Assembly (NCBI GenBank): GCA_016176335.1
Contig: JACOXI010000004.1
Coordinates: 1-64,000, forward strand
Direction of reading: 5' to 3'
Origin: Candidatus Daviesbacteria bacterium
Lineage (GTDB): Bacteria > Patescibacteria > Microgenomatia > Daviesbacterales > UBA10151
DNA length: 64,000 nucleotides
A program made the position numbers and the translations under genes. This document shows, piece after piece, positions 31,693 through 39,605 of this stretch. Every line of letters starts with the position of its first letter. The stretch's first letter is position 1. The notes beneath the pieces are model-generated. The model saw only the letters and a program-made list of their open reading frames with translations. It did no database searches and was not told where the DNA came from.

Positions 31693-32672
31693 GAAACTTC
31701 ATAATATACACCTTTGGTGGTGCCTCTTTTTTTAATTAAACCAGCATCAGATAGTTTTTTCAGATCATATCTTAAGGTTCTTTCATTGACTGATAAAAAT
31801 CTCCGTCTTAAAGTATCAAAATTAACCATTCTATGTTCTTTTATAATATTTAAAATTTCAGCCCGGCGGGGAAGTAATATATCCTCAACTTTTAACTCAT
31901 CTTTTTTTAGAAACTGCTCTTTAACCTCCTTGGCAGTTTCTGCAATTGCTTCTAAAATAAATTCCACATAATCTGTGACATCTTTTTCTGATGATTCCAA
32001 CACTGTGTAATACTCACTCCTGTGATTATCCAAGTATTCCTCCAAAGGCAAAATACCTTTCATGCCGTAGCCTTCTTTTTGTAAAACAGCTTGTAGCAAT
32101 AATCTACCCACTCTGCCGTTTCCATCTAAAAATGGGTGTATTTTTTCAAAGGATAAATGCACCAGTGCAGCTTTTATTGGTGCAAATTGTTCTTTTTTAG
32201 AATTTGCAAATTTTATTAATATTTTGATAAGGGGCAGTATTTGAGAAGGTCTGGGGGGAAGATAAATGGCAATTCCGGCAGAATTAAAAATAGCTCCAAC
32301 CTCTGTTCTAAATTTTCCCACATCCTGTTTTGAGGCTAAGTCTGCCATCACCACTTTGTGAAGCCTTAATATATCCTGCAATTTCAAATCTTTTGATCTT
32401 CTCACATAAACCCAATTTAAAGCTTTCAAGATGTTGAAAACTTCTTTAAGTTTTTGAGACTTTGAAGATGTTTTAGGTAACTCATCCAATCTTAGGGTAT
32501 TTCCCTCAATCCGTGCAGAAAAAAGTGAGGATTTAAGGGTGGATTTTCTTCTGATGTTGGTTTCCAGCTCTTTAGGTATTTCAATTGAGTTTATAACTTC
32601 TTTTGAGGCCTCAATAGAGGAAAGTAATTGAGATATTTTATTGGTGAGAATATACTTTGGTGGAATTAGCAT
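31689..32672 (-). CDS. Fic-domain AMP-transferase with C-terminal winged helix
   Basis: 327 aa from the ATG at 32672; the longer frame would translate the upstream tandem repeats. SARIEGN (52-58) fits the class II inhibitory motif S/T-x-x-x-E-G/N, HPFLDGNGR (179-187) is the catalytic motif with the essential His and Gly-Asn-Gly. A winged helix (about 270-325, MVNFDTLRRRFLSVNERTL) closes the protein. Such proteins AMPylate target proteins and may self-regulate. Convergent with pepN (4 bp overlap). Perfect 20-nt tandem repeats lie 3 nt upstream of its ATG. Confidence 0.92.
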   Translation of the reverse strand: MLIPPKYILTNKISQLLSSIEASKEVINSIEIPKELETNIRRKSTLKSSLFSARIEGNTLRLDELPKTSSKSQKLKEVFNILKALNWVYVRRSKDLKLQDILRLHKVVMADLASKQDVGKFRTEVGAIFNSAGIAIYLPPRPSQILPLIKILIKFANSKKEQFAPIKAALVHLSFEKIHPFLDGNGRVGRLLLQAVLQKEGYGMKGILPLEEYLDNHRSEYYTVLESSEKDVTDYVEFILEAIAETAKEVKEQFLKKDELKVEDILLPRRAEILNIIKEHRMVNFDTLRRRFLSVNERTLRYDLKKLSDAGLIKKRGTTKGVYYEVS

Positions 32673-32675
32673 AGT

Positions 32676-32725
32676 TTTCCTAATATTTCCAGATATTACC
32701 AGATATTTCCTAATATTTCCAGATA
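32676..32725 (-). repeat. Tandem 20-nt repeats upstream of fic (probable operator)
   Basis: tttcctaatatttccagata is perfectly repeated at 32676-32695 and 32706-32725 with ttaccagata between (plus-strand reading). They cover the expected promoter of fic (TATTAG 7 nt before its ATG), so they could bind the encoded winged helix. Confidence 0.7.
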
Positions 32726-32727
32726 CA

Positions 32728-32792
32728 AATGTGGAATGGTTAAAAGGGATAAGGAAGGGATTAAGAAATTTTTGAAGCAGTTGGAACTTTAG
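32728..32792 (+). pseudogene. Detached, diverged copy of the pepN 3' end
   Basis: aatgtggaatggttaaaa matches pepN at 31639-31656 exactly and the similarity continues for about 50 nt. Allowing one missing A, it reads NVEWLKRDKEGIKKFLKQLEL and stops, against NVEWLKRDKEKIKSFLS in pepN. It suggests the fic block landed at, or recombined into, the pepN tail. Confidence 0.75.
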
Positions 32793-32868
32793 ATACAAAG
32801 TTGAAAGCAAAATCAAACCTCCTTGGCACAAAACAAAGGATGTATGATAAAATTCATAGAATAAATAT

Positions 32869-33432
32869 ATGGCCTTAAATGTTAATGAACTCCGAAACGG
32901 GACGTTTTTTAAAGAAGGTTCAACAATATTCCAGGTTTTGCTTTATGAGCATGTTAAAACCGGCAGGGGTTCCGGAAATATCAAACTTAAAGTCAGAAAT
33001 GTTCGCTCCGGTGCTGTTTTAGAAAAATCCTTTATTACCGGTGCCAGAGTTGATGAGGCTGATGTAGAAAAGAAAAAAGCCCAATTTTTATACAAAGATG
33101 GTGATAGTTTTAATTTCATGGATCCTCAAACTTTTGAGCAGTTTTCACTTTCGTCATCTGTTTTGGGTGAGCAAGCAAAATATCTGGTAGATGGGTTAGA
33201 GATAACTTTGGTTGTGGGTGAGGGGGAGGCGCTTGGTTTGGAATTACCTATGAGTTTGGTGTACGAAGTTGCAGAAACAGGTCCGGGGGAGCGGGGCAAT
33301 ACTGTTTCCAATGTTTATAAAGAAGCTATTTTAGACAATGGATTGGTAGTTAAGGTACCGATGTTTTTGAAAGCAGGAGAAAAAGTGAAGGTAGATACTA
33401 GAACTGGAACTTACATAGAACGCGTTAAATGA
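32869..33432 (+). CDS. efp: Elongation factor P
   Basis: 187 aa, three-domain EF-P: KOW-like N-domain, then OB domains ending VDTRTGTYIERVK. It relieves ribosome stalling at polyproline. The domain I loop reads VKTGRGSGN, so Arg33 stands where Escherichia coli has Lys34 (PGKGQ). The loop tip is therefore of the arginine kind, and lysine beta-modification by EpmA/B is not possible at this position. Polyproline tracts do occur in local proteins (39606). TAAAAT and TAGAAT candidate -10 boxes lie within 20 nt upstream. Confidence 0.95.
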   Translation: MALNVNELRNGTFFKEGSTIFQVLLYEHVKTGRGSGNIKLKVRNVRSGAVLEKSFITGARVDEADVEKKKAQFLYKDGDSFNFMDPQTFEQFSLSSSVLGEQAKYLVDGLEITLVVGEGEALGLELPMSLVYEVAETGPGERGNTVSNVYKEAILDNGLVVKVPMFLKAGEKVKVDTRTGTYIERVK

Positions 33433-33541
33433 TCTCAAATCTTAGATCTCAAAACTCAAATCTACATCTTAAAACTCAAAACTTTAAAGATTTAAGATTT
33501 GAGTTGTAGTTTTGACATTTGAGTTTTGACATTTGAGATAC
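33432..33541. repeat. TTTGAGATTTGACAT-family repeat between efp and galU
   Basis: Left half of atctcaaa / actcaaatct / acatcttaaaactc words, right half gatttaagatttgag / ttttgacattt / gagttttgacatttgagat; the halves are roughly complementary. The right end provides TTGAGT, the -35 of galU, and a TTGACA. Confidence 0.78.
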
Positions 33542-33547
33542 TATAGT
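33519..33547 (+). promoter_or_regulatory. Promoter of galU with repeat-derived -35
   Basis: TTGAGT (33519-33524) lies in the repeat, 17 nt, TATAGT (33542-33547), 7 nt to the ATG at 33555. Confidence 0.6.
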
Positions 33548-33554
33548 AAAGATT

Positions 33555-34442
33555 ATGGCAAAAAAGATTACTAAAGCACTAATACCTGCAGCCGGGTTTG
33601 GAACTCGTTTCCTTCCTCAAACCAAAGCCATGCCTAAAGAGATGTTACCTATTGTGGACAAACCCGTGATCCAGTACGTGGTGGAAGAAGTGGTGGCATC
33701 AGGCATAGAAAACATTATTTTGGTGACAGGCGGAACAAAGCGGGCAATAGAGGATCATTTTGATGCGCCCAATGAAGATTTGGTGCAGAATTTAACAAAC
33801 GGCAAAAAAACAGCTCTGTTGGAACAAATAAAACATATCTCTCAAATGGCCAACTTTATTTATGTCCGCCAAAAAGGACCATATGGAAATGGCACTCCTG
33901 TTTTGGCAGGAGAAGCTGTGATTGAGGATGAGCCTTTTGCAGTTCTTTGGGGAGATGAATTTATCTTATCAAACCCGCCGAGGTTACAACAAATGATCAA
34001 GGTTTTCGAAAAATATGGAGGAATGGTGATATCCGGTGTCAAAATAGAAAAGAAAGAAGACTTAAAAAGATATGGAATTGCCGATTTAGAGCCGGTTTCA
34101 GGCAATGTTTATAAAATCAAAAAAATCGTGGAAAAGCCGGATCCTGATCTTGCGCCCTCTGATATAGCAACCCACGGGGCATACATCCTTCCCCCGGAAA
34201 TCTTCCCCGCATTAAAAAAGCAAACTGTTGGTCAGGGAGGGGAGATTTGGCTTGTTGATGCGATCAATACGCTCAAAGATGAGGGGATGCCTTTGTATGC
34301 AGTGGTTGTAGAAAATGGGAGATATTATGATACCGGAAATAAGTTGGAATATATGAAAACCGCAGTGGAGTTAGCCTTAAAGCACCCGGAAGTAGGGGAG
34401 GATTTGAAAAAGTATCTTGCGGAATTAGTGGAAAAATCTTGA
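33555..34442 (+). CDS. galU: UTP-glucose-1-phosphate uridylyltransferase
   Basis: 295 aa. KALIPAAGFGTRFLPQTKAMPKEMLP with the G-x-G-T-R-x-L-P-x-T motif, VDKPVIQYVVEE, LWGDEF and GEIWLVDAIN are all GalU signatures. It makes UDP-glucose for envelope glycans and for the trehalose pathway at the left end of the window. Leaderless start behind the repeat-borne promoter. Overlaps the convergent small membrane gene by 18 bp. Confidence 0.95.
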   Translation: MAKKITKALIPAAGFGTRFLPQTKAMPKEMLPIVDKPVIQYVVEEVVASGIENIILVTGGTKRAIEDHFDAPNEDLVQNLTNGKKTALLEQIKHISQMANFIYVRQKGPYGNGTPVLAGEAVIEDEPFAVLWGDEFILSNPPRLQQMIKVFEKYGGMVISGVKIEKKEDLKRYGIADLEPVSGNVYKIKKIVEKPDPDLAPSDIATHGAYILPPEIFPALKKQTVGQGGEIWLVDAINTLKDEGMPLYAVVVENGRYYDTGNKLEYMKTAVELALKHPEVGEDLKKYLAELVEKS

Positions 34443-34868
34443 AGCCAAAACCACCCCTCCGACGGTTGCGACTTGAGTAAGAATTCCCCAGGGCAGTTTT
34501 ATTTTTCCGTTCATGCCGCGTTGTACATTATAAAATGTCGAAAAAGGTGCAAACTTCCACCCCAAAAGCCAATAAGGAGCTTGGAGAAAATCCCAAATCA
34601 AAGATAAGAATACTGCTATGGTAAGGTATAAATTGTCTACTAATCGACCGAATAAAAAGTAGGTCACAACCAAACCAAATGACAAATCCGCGGCGGTTTG
34701 AGCAAAAAGCAAAATTTTGCTTTTCTTTTTCCATCCCCAACCAAAATCCCAGTGCGGAATTAAGTCCAAAATAGGGTGGGATAAAGCTGCCAAAGGTATT
34801 CCTATAGAAGGATCGGGAACTGCAGCAGCTATTGCGCCTCCAACTATGGCATGTGCGGTGGCGGTCAT
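34425..34868 (-). CDS. Small membrane protein, YdjM/DUF457-like
   Basis: 147 aa from the ATG at 34868 (MTATAHAIVGGAIAA). The extended -10 TGTTATACT ends 6 nt upstream, while the longer frame reads through the promoter. H-A-x-x-G-G near the N-terminus and LSHPILDLIPHWD give the His/Asp pattern of inner-membrane metal-dependent hydrolase-like proteins. Three or four hydrophobic segments. Function unknown. Divergent from lgt. Confidence 0.7.
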   Translation of the reverse strand: MTATAHAIVGGAIAAAVPDPSIGIPLAALSHPILDLIPHWDFGWGWKKKSKILLFAQTAADLSFGLVVTYFLFGRLVDNLYLTIAVFLSLIWDFLQAPYWLLGWKFAPFSTFYNVQRGMNGKIKLPWGILTQVATVGGVVLASRFFH

Positions 34869-34915
34869 CCAGTTAGTATAACAGCTTTTGTCAATAAATT
34901 CGACGCTGCTCATTA

Positions 34916-34944
34916 TTGACCCTGAGCGTAGTCGAATGGGTCAA
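34916..34944. repeat. CCTGAGCG-AGTCGAA repeat with 7-bp stem
   Basis: TTGACCC (34916-34922) and GGGTCAA (34938-34944) flank tgagcgtagtcgaat. It is the reverse-orientation relative of the ychF inserts, here in the divergent promoter region of the YdjM-like gene and lgt. Confidence 0.72.
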
Positions 34945-34981
34945 TTTGATTCAAATAAGCAGGTATGATACTCTTTTGGGT

Positions 34982-35896
34982 ATGTTTCCGGTGCTTTTTT
35001 CCATAGGTAAATTTAGCGTCTCTTCGTTCGGGGTATTTTTAGCGTTGGGGTTTTTGTTAAGTATTTTTTTGATTTGGAGATTATCCCGTGCTTGGGATTT
35101 TTCGGAGGAAAAGATTTTGGATCTGACTCTGCTGACATTTTTGGGTGGGTTAATCGGGGCAAGAATTTACTTTGTTTTGGAACATTGGGGTCTTTTTGTG
35201 GCCTCGCCCGTCAAGATCCTGCTTTTTTACAAATTTCCCGGATTTTCTTTTTGGGGAGGGGTATTAGGAGGTTGGTTAACACTTTTTTATCTCTGCAAAA
35301 AGTTCAAGTTGGATTTTTGGCAGATTGCCGATATTGTTTCTGTTGGTTTTTTAGGAGGATTTATACTGGGGAATATTGGATGTTTTTTAGGAGGTTGCGG
35401 AATCGGTATACCTTATAAATTATTTTTTGCCGTATCAGCGGTTGGGACTATTGGAACACGTTTCCCGACACAAGCCTTGGAGGCAATACTTTTGACTTTT
35501 GTCTTGCTTAAAATCTGGTCTTTGGCAACTCACTTTCATTTAAAGGGAATGATTGTGGCGCTCACTCTAATTCTTTTAAGCGTAATAAAACTTTTGATGG
35601 AGCCTTTGAGAGCAAATCACGGTCAAAACTACTTCTTTCTGACGAACCTACTTATTTTGGGCTTGGTAATTTTTTATAAAGCAACAGGAAGAAATGTTTT
35701 TTTGGACCTTAAAAATATGGGACTATTTTTAATTGGCATAATATATAGGAGGGAAGTGAGGAAACTGTTGCTTTTGATGATAAAAAAAAGCTGGTATAAT
35801 CAGACAACGGCAATTGCCTGGAAATTGAGAAATTTTAAAAAAATTGCAAGGAGGTTAAATGTCAGATTTTCCCACAAAAACAATAAAATCGATTAA
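34982..35896 (+). CDS. lgt: Prolipoprotein diacylglyceryl transferase
   Basis: 304 aa from the ATG at 34982 (MFPVLFSIGKFSVSSFG); the longer frame would translate the upstream palindromic repeat. Seven TM segments; GGLIGARIYFVLEHW and LGNIGCFLGGCGIGIP correspond to Lgt signature regions (normally G-R-x-G-N-F-x-N-x-E), with Cys replacing Phe/Asn positions. It attaches diacylglycerol to the lipobox Cys of lipoproteins. The last 45 residues are a basic extension. TACTCT or TATGAT serve as -10 boxes 7-12 nt upstream. Overlaps the DksA-like gene by 38 bp. Confidence 0.88.
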   Translation: MFPVLFSIGKFSVSSFGVFLALGFLLSIFLIWRLSRAWDFSEEKILDLTLLTFLGGLIGARIYFVLEHWGLFVASPVKILLFYKFPGFSFWGGVLGGWLTLFYLCKKFKLDFWQIADIVSVGFLGGFILGNIGCFLGGCGIGIPYKLFFAVSAVGTIGTRFPTQALEAILLTFVLLKIWSLATHFHLKGMIVALTLILLSVIKLLMEPLRANHGQNYFFLTNLLILGLVIFYKATGRNVFLDLKNMGLFLIGIIYRREVRKLLLLMIKKSWYNQTTAIAWKLRNFKKIARRLNVRFSHKNNKID

Positions 35897-36212
35897 AAGG
35901 CTTCTGCTAAGGCAGCAAAGAGAGGTTGAAGAAAACTTAAAAGAGATCGAGGAAGATGATCCTGCCAAATCCCCAGCATTGGCAGAATCCTCGGAACCTG
36001 GTACTGATTCTTATATTGCGGAGACTCACACCAAGACCATGGTCTTGGGAGAGCAGCTAAAAAATGCCAGCAAGAATATCAAAAATGCCTTGGTTAAGAT
36101 CAGAAGAGGCGCTTATGGTAAATGCGAAAAATGCGGCAAAAAAATTGAGCTTTTAAGACTCCTGGTTATGCCAACAGCAAAATACTGTGTCTCTTGTTCC
36201 AAAAAGACTTAA
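35859..36212 (+). CDS. TraR/DksA-type zinc-finger protein
   Basis: 117 aa. Coiled-coil helix at residues 8-40, then GAYGKCEKCGKKIELLRLLVMPTAKYCVSC, the four-Cys zinc finger of the TraR/DksA family. Members bind RNA polymerase through the secondary channel or act as general zinc-finger regulators. GGAGG stands 4 nt before the ATG inside lgt. An extended -10 (TGGTATAAT, about 35789-35797) lies in the 3' part of lgt. 7-nt gap to the pseudouridine synthase gene. Confidence 0.88.
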   Translation: MSDFPTKTIKSIKRLLLRQQREVEENLKEIEEDDPAKSPALAESSEPGTDSYIAETHTKTMVLGEQLKNASKNIKNALVKIRRGAYGKCEKCGKKIELLRLLVMPTAKYCVSCSKKT

Positions 36213-36219
36213 ACCCCCA

Positions 36220-37002
36220 ATGAATCTTAGGAAAGTATATGAAGATGAAGATTTACTGGTTATTGACAAACCACCTGGTTTGGTAGTTGAACCCACCAAA
36301 ACAGCTAAAGCCCCAACTCTTGCCGAAATTTTGCAAAAGAGTCATGGAATTGATTTGGAAAGGGGAGGATTAATTCATAGGTTGGATAAAGATACTTCGG
36401 GAGTTTTGCTGGTTGCCAAAACCCAAAAGGCTTTGGCCAACTTACAAGCACAATTTAAGCAAAGAAAAACTAAAAAAGAATATTTGGCGCTGGTACATGG
36501 GTTTGTGGACAAAGAGGGGCAAGTGGAAGGGAACATTGGCAGGAATCCTATTAAAAGAGAGAAGTTTACAGTATTGGCAGATGAAGGCAAGGAGGCAGTT
36601 ACGGAGTATGAACCGGTAGGAAATTTTCAATTTTCAATTTTCAATTTTCAATCAATTTTCAATGATTTAAATGAGATTCAAATGAGGAAACTGGAAAGAA
36701 TGAAATATAACCAATTTACTCTGCTGTCCTGTCGTCCTCTTACTGGACGGACACACCAAATTAGGGTACATTTAAAGTATATAAATCATCCGATTGTTTC
36801 GGACCAAATTTATGCGGGCAGGAAAATGTACAGGTTAGATAAAAGATGGTGTCCAAGGCAATTTTTGCATGCTAAAAAGATTGGATTTTATCATCCTCGG
36901 AGCGGGAAGTGGATGGAGTTGGAGAGTGAGTTACCCTATGATTTAGAAAATGCATTGGGTAATCTCAAATCTCAAATGTCAAATGTCAAAACTATAACTT
37001 AA
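36220..37002 (+). CDS. RluA-family pseudouridine synthase
   Basis: 260 aa from the ATG at 36220 (MNLRKVYEDEDLLVIDKPPG). GGLIHRLDKDTSGVLLVAK holds the catalytic Asp; RPLTGRTHQIRVHLKYINHP is the second signature. No S4 domain, so RluA/TruC-like. It modifies uridine in rRNA or tRNA. An insertion of about 25 residues (NFQFSIFNFQSIFNDL, about 141-156) comes from an attttcaattttcaa repeat. The last residues (NLKSQMSNVKTIT) are encoded by the following intergenic repeat, so the C-terminus has been rewritten by repeat DNA. Confidence 0.9.
   Translation: MNLRKVYEDEDLLVIDKPPGLVVEPTKTAKAPTLAEILQKSHGIDLERGGLIHRLDKDTSGVLLVAKTQKALANLQAQFKQRKTKKEYLALVHGFVDKEGQVEGNIGRNPIKREKFTVLADEGKEAVTEYEPVGNFQFSIFNFQSIFNDLNEIQMRKLERMKYNQFTLLSCRPLTGRTHQIRVHLKYINHPIVSDQIYAGRKMYRLDKRWCPRQFLHAKKIGFYHPRSGKWMELESELPYDLENALGNLKSQMSNVKTIT
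36621..36665 (+). repeat. In-frame attttcaa tandem repeat inside the RluA-like gene
   Basis: Five successive attttcaa-type units, read as NFQFSIFNFQSIF between the two conserved motifs of the enzyme. Confidence 0.75.
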
Positions 37003-37060
37003 ATCTTTAAAGTTTTGAGTTTTAAGATGTAGATTTGAGTTTTGCGATTTACGTTTTGAG
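36958..37060. repeat. TTTGAGATTTGACAT-family repeat spanning the end of the RluA-like gene
   Basis: aatctcaaatctcaaatgtc on the left and gttttgagttttaagatg / gatttgagttttgcgattt on the right, partly complementary. The left 45 nt are coding. Confidence 0.75.
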
Positions 37061-37064
37061 TTAT

Positions 37065-38777
37065 ATGAATAATATTTTTATACAATTGGCAATAATTTTG
37101 GGTTTATCCTCGTTTTTGGGTTACGGTGTAGTTAAATTTAAATTGCCGCTTTTGATTGCTTACCTTATAGGAGGGCTGTTGATTGCTACCACCGCTATTT
37201 TCGATCCTCGGGCATCGGAGGTCTTGCATTTCTTGCCTGAAATAGGGATTGCTTTCGTGCTTTTTTTAGTTGGAATGGAGCTTGACCTTCGGGAGATCAA
37301 AAGTTTGGGAAAACCGATACTTTTGGCAGGAACCTTACAGATTATTATCACCACCATTACAGGGTCTACTGTTGCAAAACTGTTAGGTTTTGGATCTTTG
37401 GAATCATGGTATTTGGGAGTGGGACTGGCCTTCTCCTCAACTATCCTGGTTATTAAACTGCTGATTGATAAAAAAGATGTGGGGGCGCTATATGGAAAAC
37501 TGGCTGTAGGGATATTACTTTTGGAGGACCTTTTAGCGGTATTACTGTTGGTGATGTTGACAGTTTCTACGTCCATTTTTGGTTTAGGTTTTCAACAAGC
37601 TTTCCCTTACTTGACCTTAGTTTTTAAGGCAGCACTTTTATTTGTCTTGGCGCTTTCTTTAAGCAGGTTTATCCTGCCCACTATATTTAAAGCGGTGGCC
37701 AAACAGAATGAATTGCTGTTTATCACTGCTTTAGCTTGGTGTTTTATTTATATTTCATTTGCAATTTTCCTAGGTTTTTCTGTTGTGATTGGTGCTTTTT
37801 TGGCAGGAGTGGCTTTGGCAAACTCACCCTTCCATTATCAGATCCAAGGAAAGGTAAAACCTTTACGGGAGTTTTTTGTAGCCTTATTTTTTGTTTATTT
37901 AGGCACCCGGGTAGATTTTACGGAAATAGGCAAGATCTATCCCCTGATACTTATTTTTACAGGCTATACTTTAGTGGTAAAGCCTACCATCTTTTTACTG
38001 ATTTTGGGAAGTTTTGGATTCAGAAAGCATACCATGTTTCAGACAGCCTTAAGCCTGACTCATATCAGCGAGTTTTCTTTGATACTGCTGCTTGTCGGTT
38101 TTCAGTTTGGAGTGGTCAGTCAATCGGCGCTGACCGTGATAGCCTTATCAGCAGTACTTTCAATGATTATAGCGTCAGTTGTAATTACGCATTCCAACAG
38201 ACTGTACAGAAAGTTCAAGAACTTTTTGAGTTTTTTTGAAAGAAAAAACTACAAACACTTCTTAGAAACGAGTAGTCATGACCAAAAAAATCTCACGGGG
38301 CATATCATAGTGATTGGTGCGCGAAAAGTAGGAGGGGAGATTGTTAAACTGCTAAAAAGAGAAAAAATCCCCCAAATAGTTTTAGACTTCAACCCTTATC
38401 AGGTAGAGGCATTGACAGAAGAGAAAATACCGGTACTTTATGGGGATATGGGAGATCCGGAGGTTTTGGACGGGTTAGATTTGCCAAATGCCAGACTAAT
38501 AATCTCAACATCTGCCAGTTTGGAGGACAACCTGCTTTTGCTGGAAGAGCTAAAATCAAGACATATTAACATACCGGCGATAATCAGGGCGGATACGGCT
38601 GATGATGCAAAGGATTTATATAAAGCCGGGGCGGATTTTGTGATAATACCGGAGATTCTGGCAGGGGATTTCTTGGTAGAAAAACTCAAAGACCATCTAA
38701 ATAGCGGAGAATTCTTTAAGGATAGAGGGAAGGTTGAATTGGAAAGACTATCCAAAAAAACCCTGGCTTGGGAATGA
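37065..38777 (+). CDS. Kef/CPA2-type cation:proton antiporter with TrkA-N domain
   Basis: 570 aa from the ATG at 37065 (MNNIFIQLAIILGLSS); an in-frame ATG at 37035 is inside the repeat. Residues 1-385 carry about 12 TM helices with the CPA2 signatures EIGIAFVLFLVGMELDL and FSSTILVIKLL. From about 410, GHIIVIGARKVGGEIVKLL is a Rossmann TrkA-N domain binding a nucleotide, followed by LYGDMGDPEVLDGLDL. It exchanges K+ or Na+ for protons across the membrane, gated by the cytoplasmic domain. Confidence 0.93.
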   Translation: MNNIFIQLAIILGLSSFLGYGVVKFKLPLLIAYLIGGLLIATTAIFDPRASEVLHFLPEIGIAFVLFLVGMELDLREIKSLGKPILLAGTLQIIITTITGSTVAKLLGFGSLESWYLGVGLAFSSTILVIKLLIDKKDVGALYGKLAVGILLLEDLLAVLLLVMLTVSTSIFGLGFQQAFPYLTLVFKAALLFVLALSLSRFILPTIFKAVAKQNELLFITALAWCFIYISFAIFLGFSVVIGAFLAGVALANSPFHYQIQGKVKPLREFFVALFFVYLGTRVDFTEIGKIYPLILIFTGYTLVVKPTIFLLILGSFGFRKHTMFQTALSLTHISEFSLILLLVGFQFGVVSQSALTVIALSAVLSMIIASVVITHSNRLYRKFKNFLSFFERKNYKHFLETSSHDQKNLTGHIIVIGARKVGGEIVKLLKREKIPQIVLDFNPYQVEALTEEKIPVLYGDMGDPEVLDGLDLPNARLIISTSASLEDNLLLLEELKSRHINIPAIIRADTADDAKDLYKAGADFVIIPEILAGDFLVEKLKDHLNSGEFFKDRGKVELERLSKKTLAWE

Positions 38778-38794
38778 AGTATGAATTGGTGGGG

Positions 38795-38823
38795 TTGACA
38801 ATTTTGTAACCATTGTATATACT
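38795..38823 (+). promoter_or_regulatory. Consensus promoter of the toxin-antitoxin operon
   Basis: TTGACA (38795-38800), exact 17 nt, TATACT (38818-38823), 9 nt to the antitoxin ATG. One of the closest matches to consensus in the window. Confidence 0.75.
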
Positions 38824-38832
38824 TCAGTTACT

Positions 38833-39111
38833 ATGACTACCGTGATTCATATCAAAGCTGATCGTGAAGTTAAAAAAAATGCCCAAAAAGCGGCTAAAGA
38901 TTTGGGGTTGTCCTTATCTGATGTCATCAATGCTGCTCTCCGAAATTTCATCAGGACAAGGGAGGTTGTCTTCTCTGATATTCCACAAATGACTCCGGAA
39001 TTGGAAAAACTTCTTGATAAGGTGGAGGATGATATAAAAAAGGGCAGGAACCTTTCCCCCAGTTTCAAAAATACGGATGAGGCCATTGATTATCTCAAAA
39101 AACAATGGTAA
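38833..39111 (+). CDS. RelB/DinJ-family antitoxin
   Basis: 92 aa. TTVIHIKADREVKKNAQKAAKDLGLSLSDVINAAL is the ribbon-helix-helix DNA-binding domain of RelB/DinJ proteins. The C-terminal 40 residues (TPELEKLLDKVEDDIKKG) would wrap the toxin. It neutralises the toxin and represses the operon. Overlaps the toxin gene by 7 bp, the usual antitoxin-first order. Confidence 0.92.
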   Translation: MTTVIHIKADREVKKNAQKAAKDLGLSLSDVINAALRNFIRTREVVFSDIPQMTPELEKLLDKVEDDIKKGRNLSPSFKNTDEAIDYLKKQW

Positions 39112-39362
39112 TTAACTATCATAAGGATTTTATTAAAGACTCCAAAAGACTAACTGTTCCACAAAAAGAAAAATTAATACAAAGATTAAAACTATTCGGC
39201 CAGGAGGAATTTAATCCTATCTTAAATAATCACTCACTAAAAGGAAAATATTTAGGATATAGAAGCATTAATATAGCTGGTGATGTACGGGCTCTTTACA
39301 AGAAAAATCGTACAGAAGTAATCTTCGTGGCACTAGATTCCCACAGCAACTTATATGGTTAA
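39105..39362 (+). CDS. RelE/YafQ-family mRNA interferase toxin
   Basis: 85 aa. VINYHKDFIKDSKRLTVPQKEKLIQRLKLF, then NNHSLKGKYLGYRSINIAGDVRALYKK and ALDSHSNLYG. The H-x-L-x-G, R-x-I-x-x-D-x-R and terminal H-S-x-L-Y-G pattern matches YafQ-like ribosome-dependent RNases. It cleaves mRNA on the ribosome when the antitoxin is degraded. Confidence 0.92.
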   Translation: MVINYHKDFIKDSKRLTVPQKEKLIQRLKLFGQEEFNPILNNHSLKGKYLGYRSINIAGDVRALYKKNRTEVIFVALDSHSNLYG

Positions 39363-39605
39363 TCAAATTGTGTTTGTTACACCTGTCTAAATTTTACCAG
39401 AAGTTATCTGACTCACTTATACAAGGCGAGTGAAATTCTCTATCACTCTTTGGCAACTTACCACAACGTATTCTTTGTCATAGATCTTATGAAAAAGATT
39501 AGGAATGCAATAGGAAATGGGTTATTCCAGCAACTCAAAAATGAGTATATGGGTACATAAATTATATTTAAAAACCTATATAACTACATACCCATATATC
39601 AAATT
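39363..39605. other. Intergenic, contains a 9-bp perfect inverted repeat
   Basis: ATATGGGTA (39547-39555) and TACCCATAT (39589-39597) flank an AT-rich loop next to the end of the minus-strand Pro-rich gene. It could be its 3' hairpin, though no T-run follows. Nothing else recognisable in the remaining 180 nt. Confidence 0.55.

Noticed and set aside
32673..32831. 53-residue N-terminal extension of Fic
   Set aside because: It consists of the translated tandem repeats and the pepN-tail remnant; the Fic start at 32672 follows them.
34916..34981. N-terminal extension of lgt
   Set aside because: It translates the palindromic repeat and precedes the -10; the Lgt family start fits 34982.
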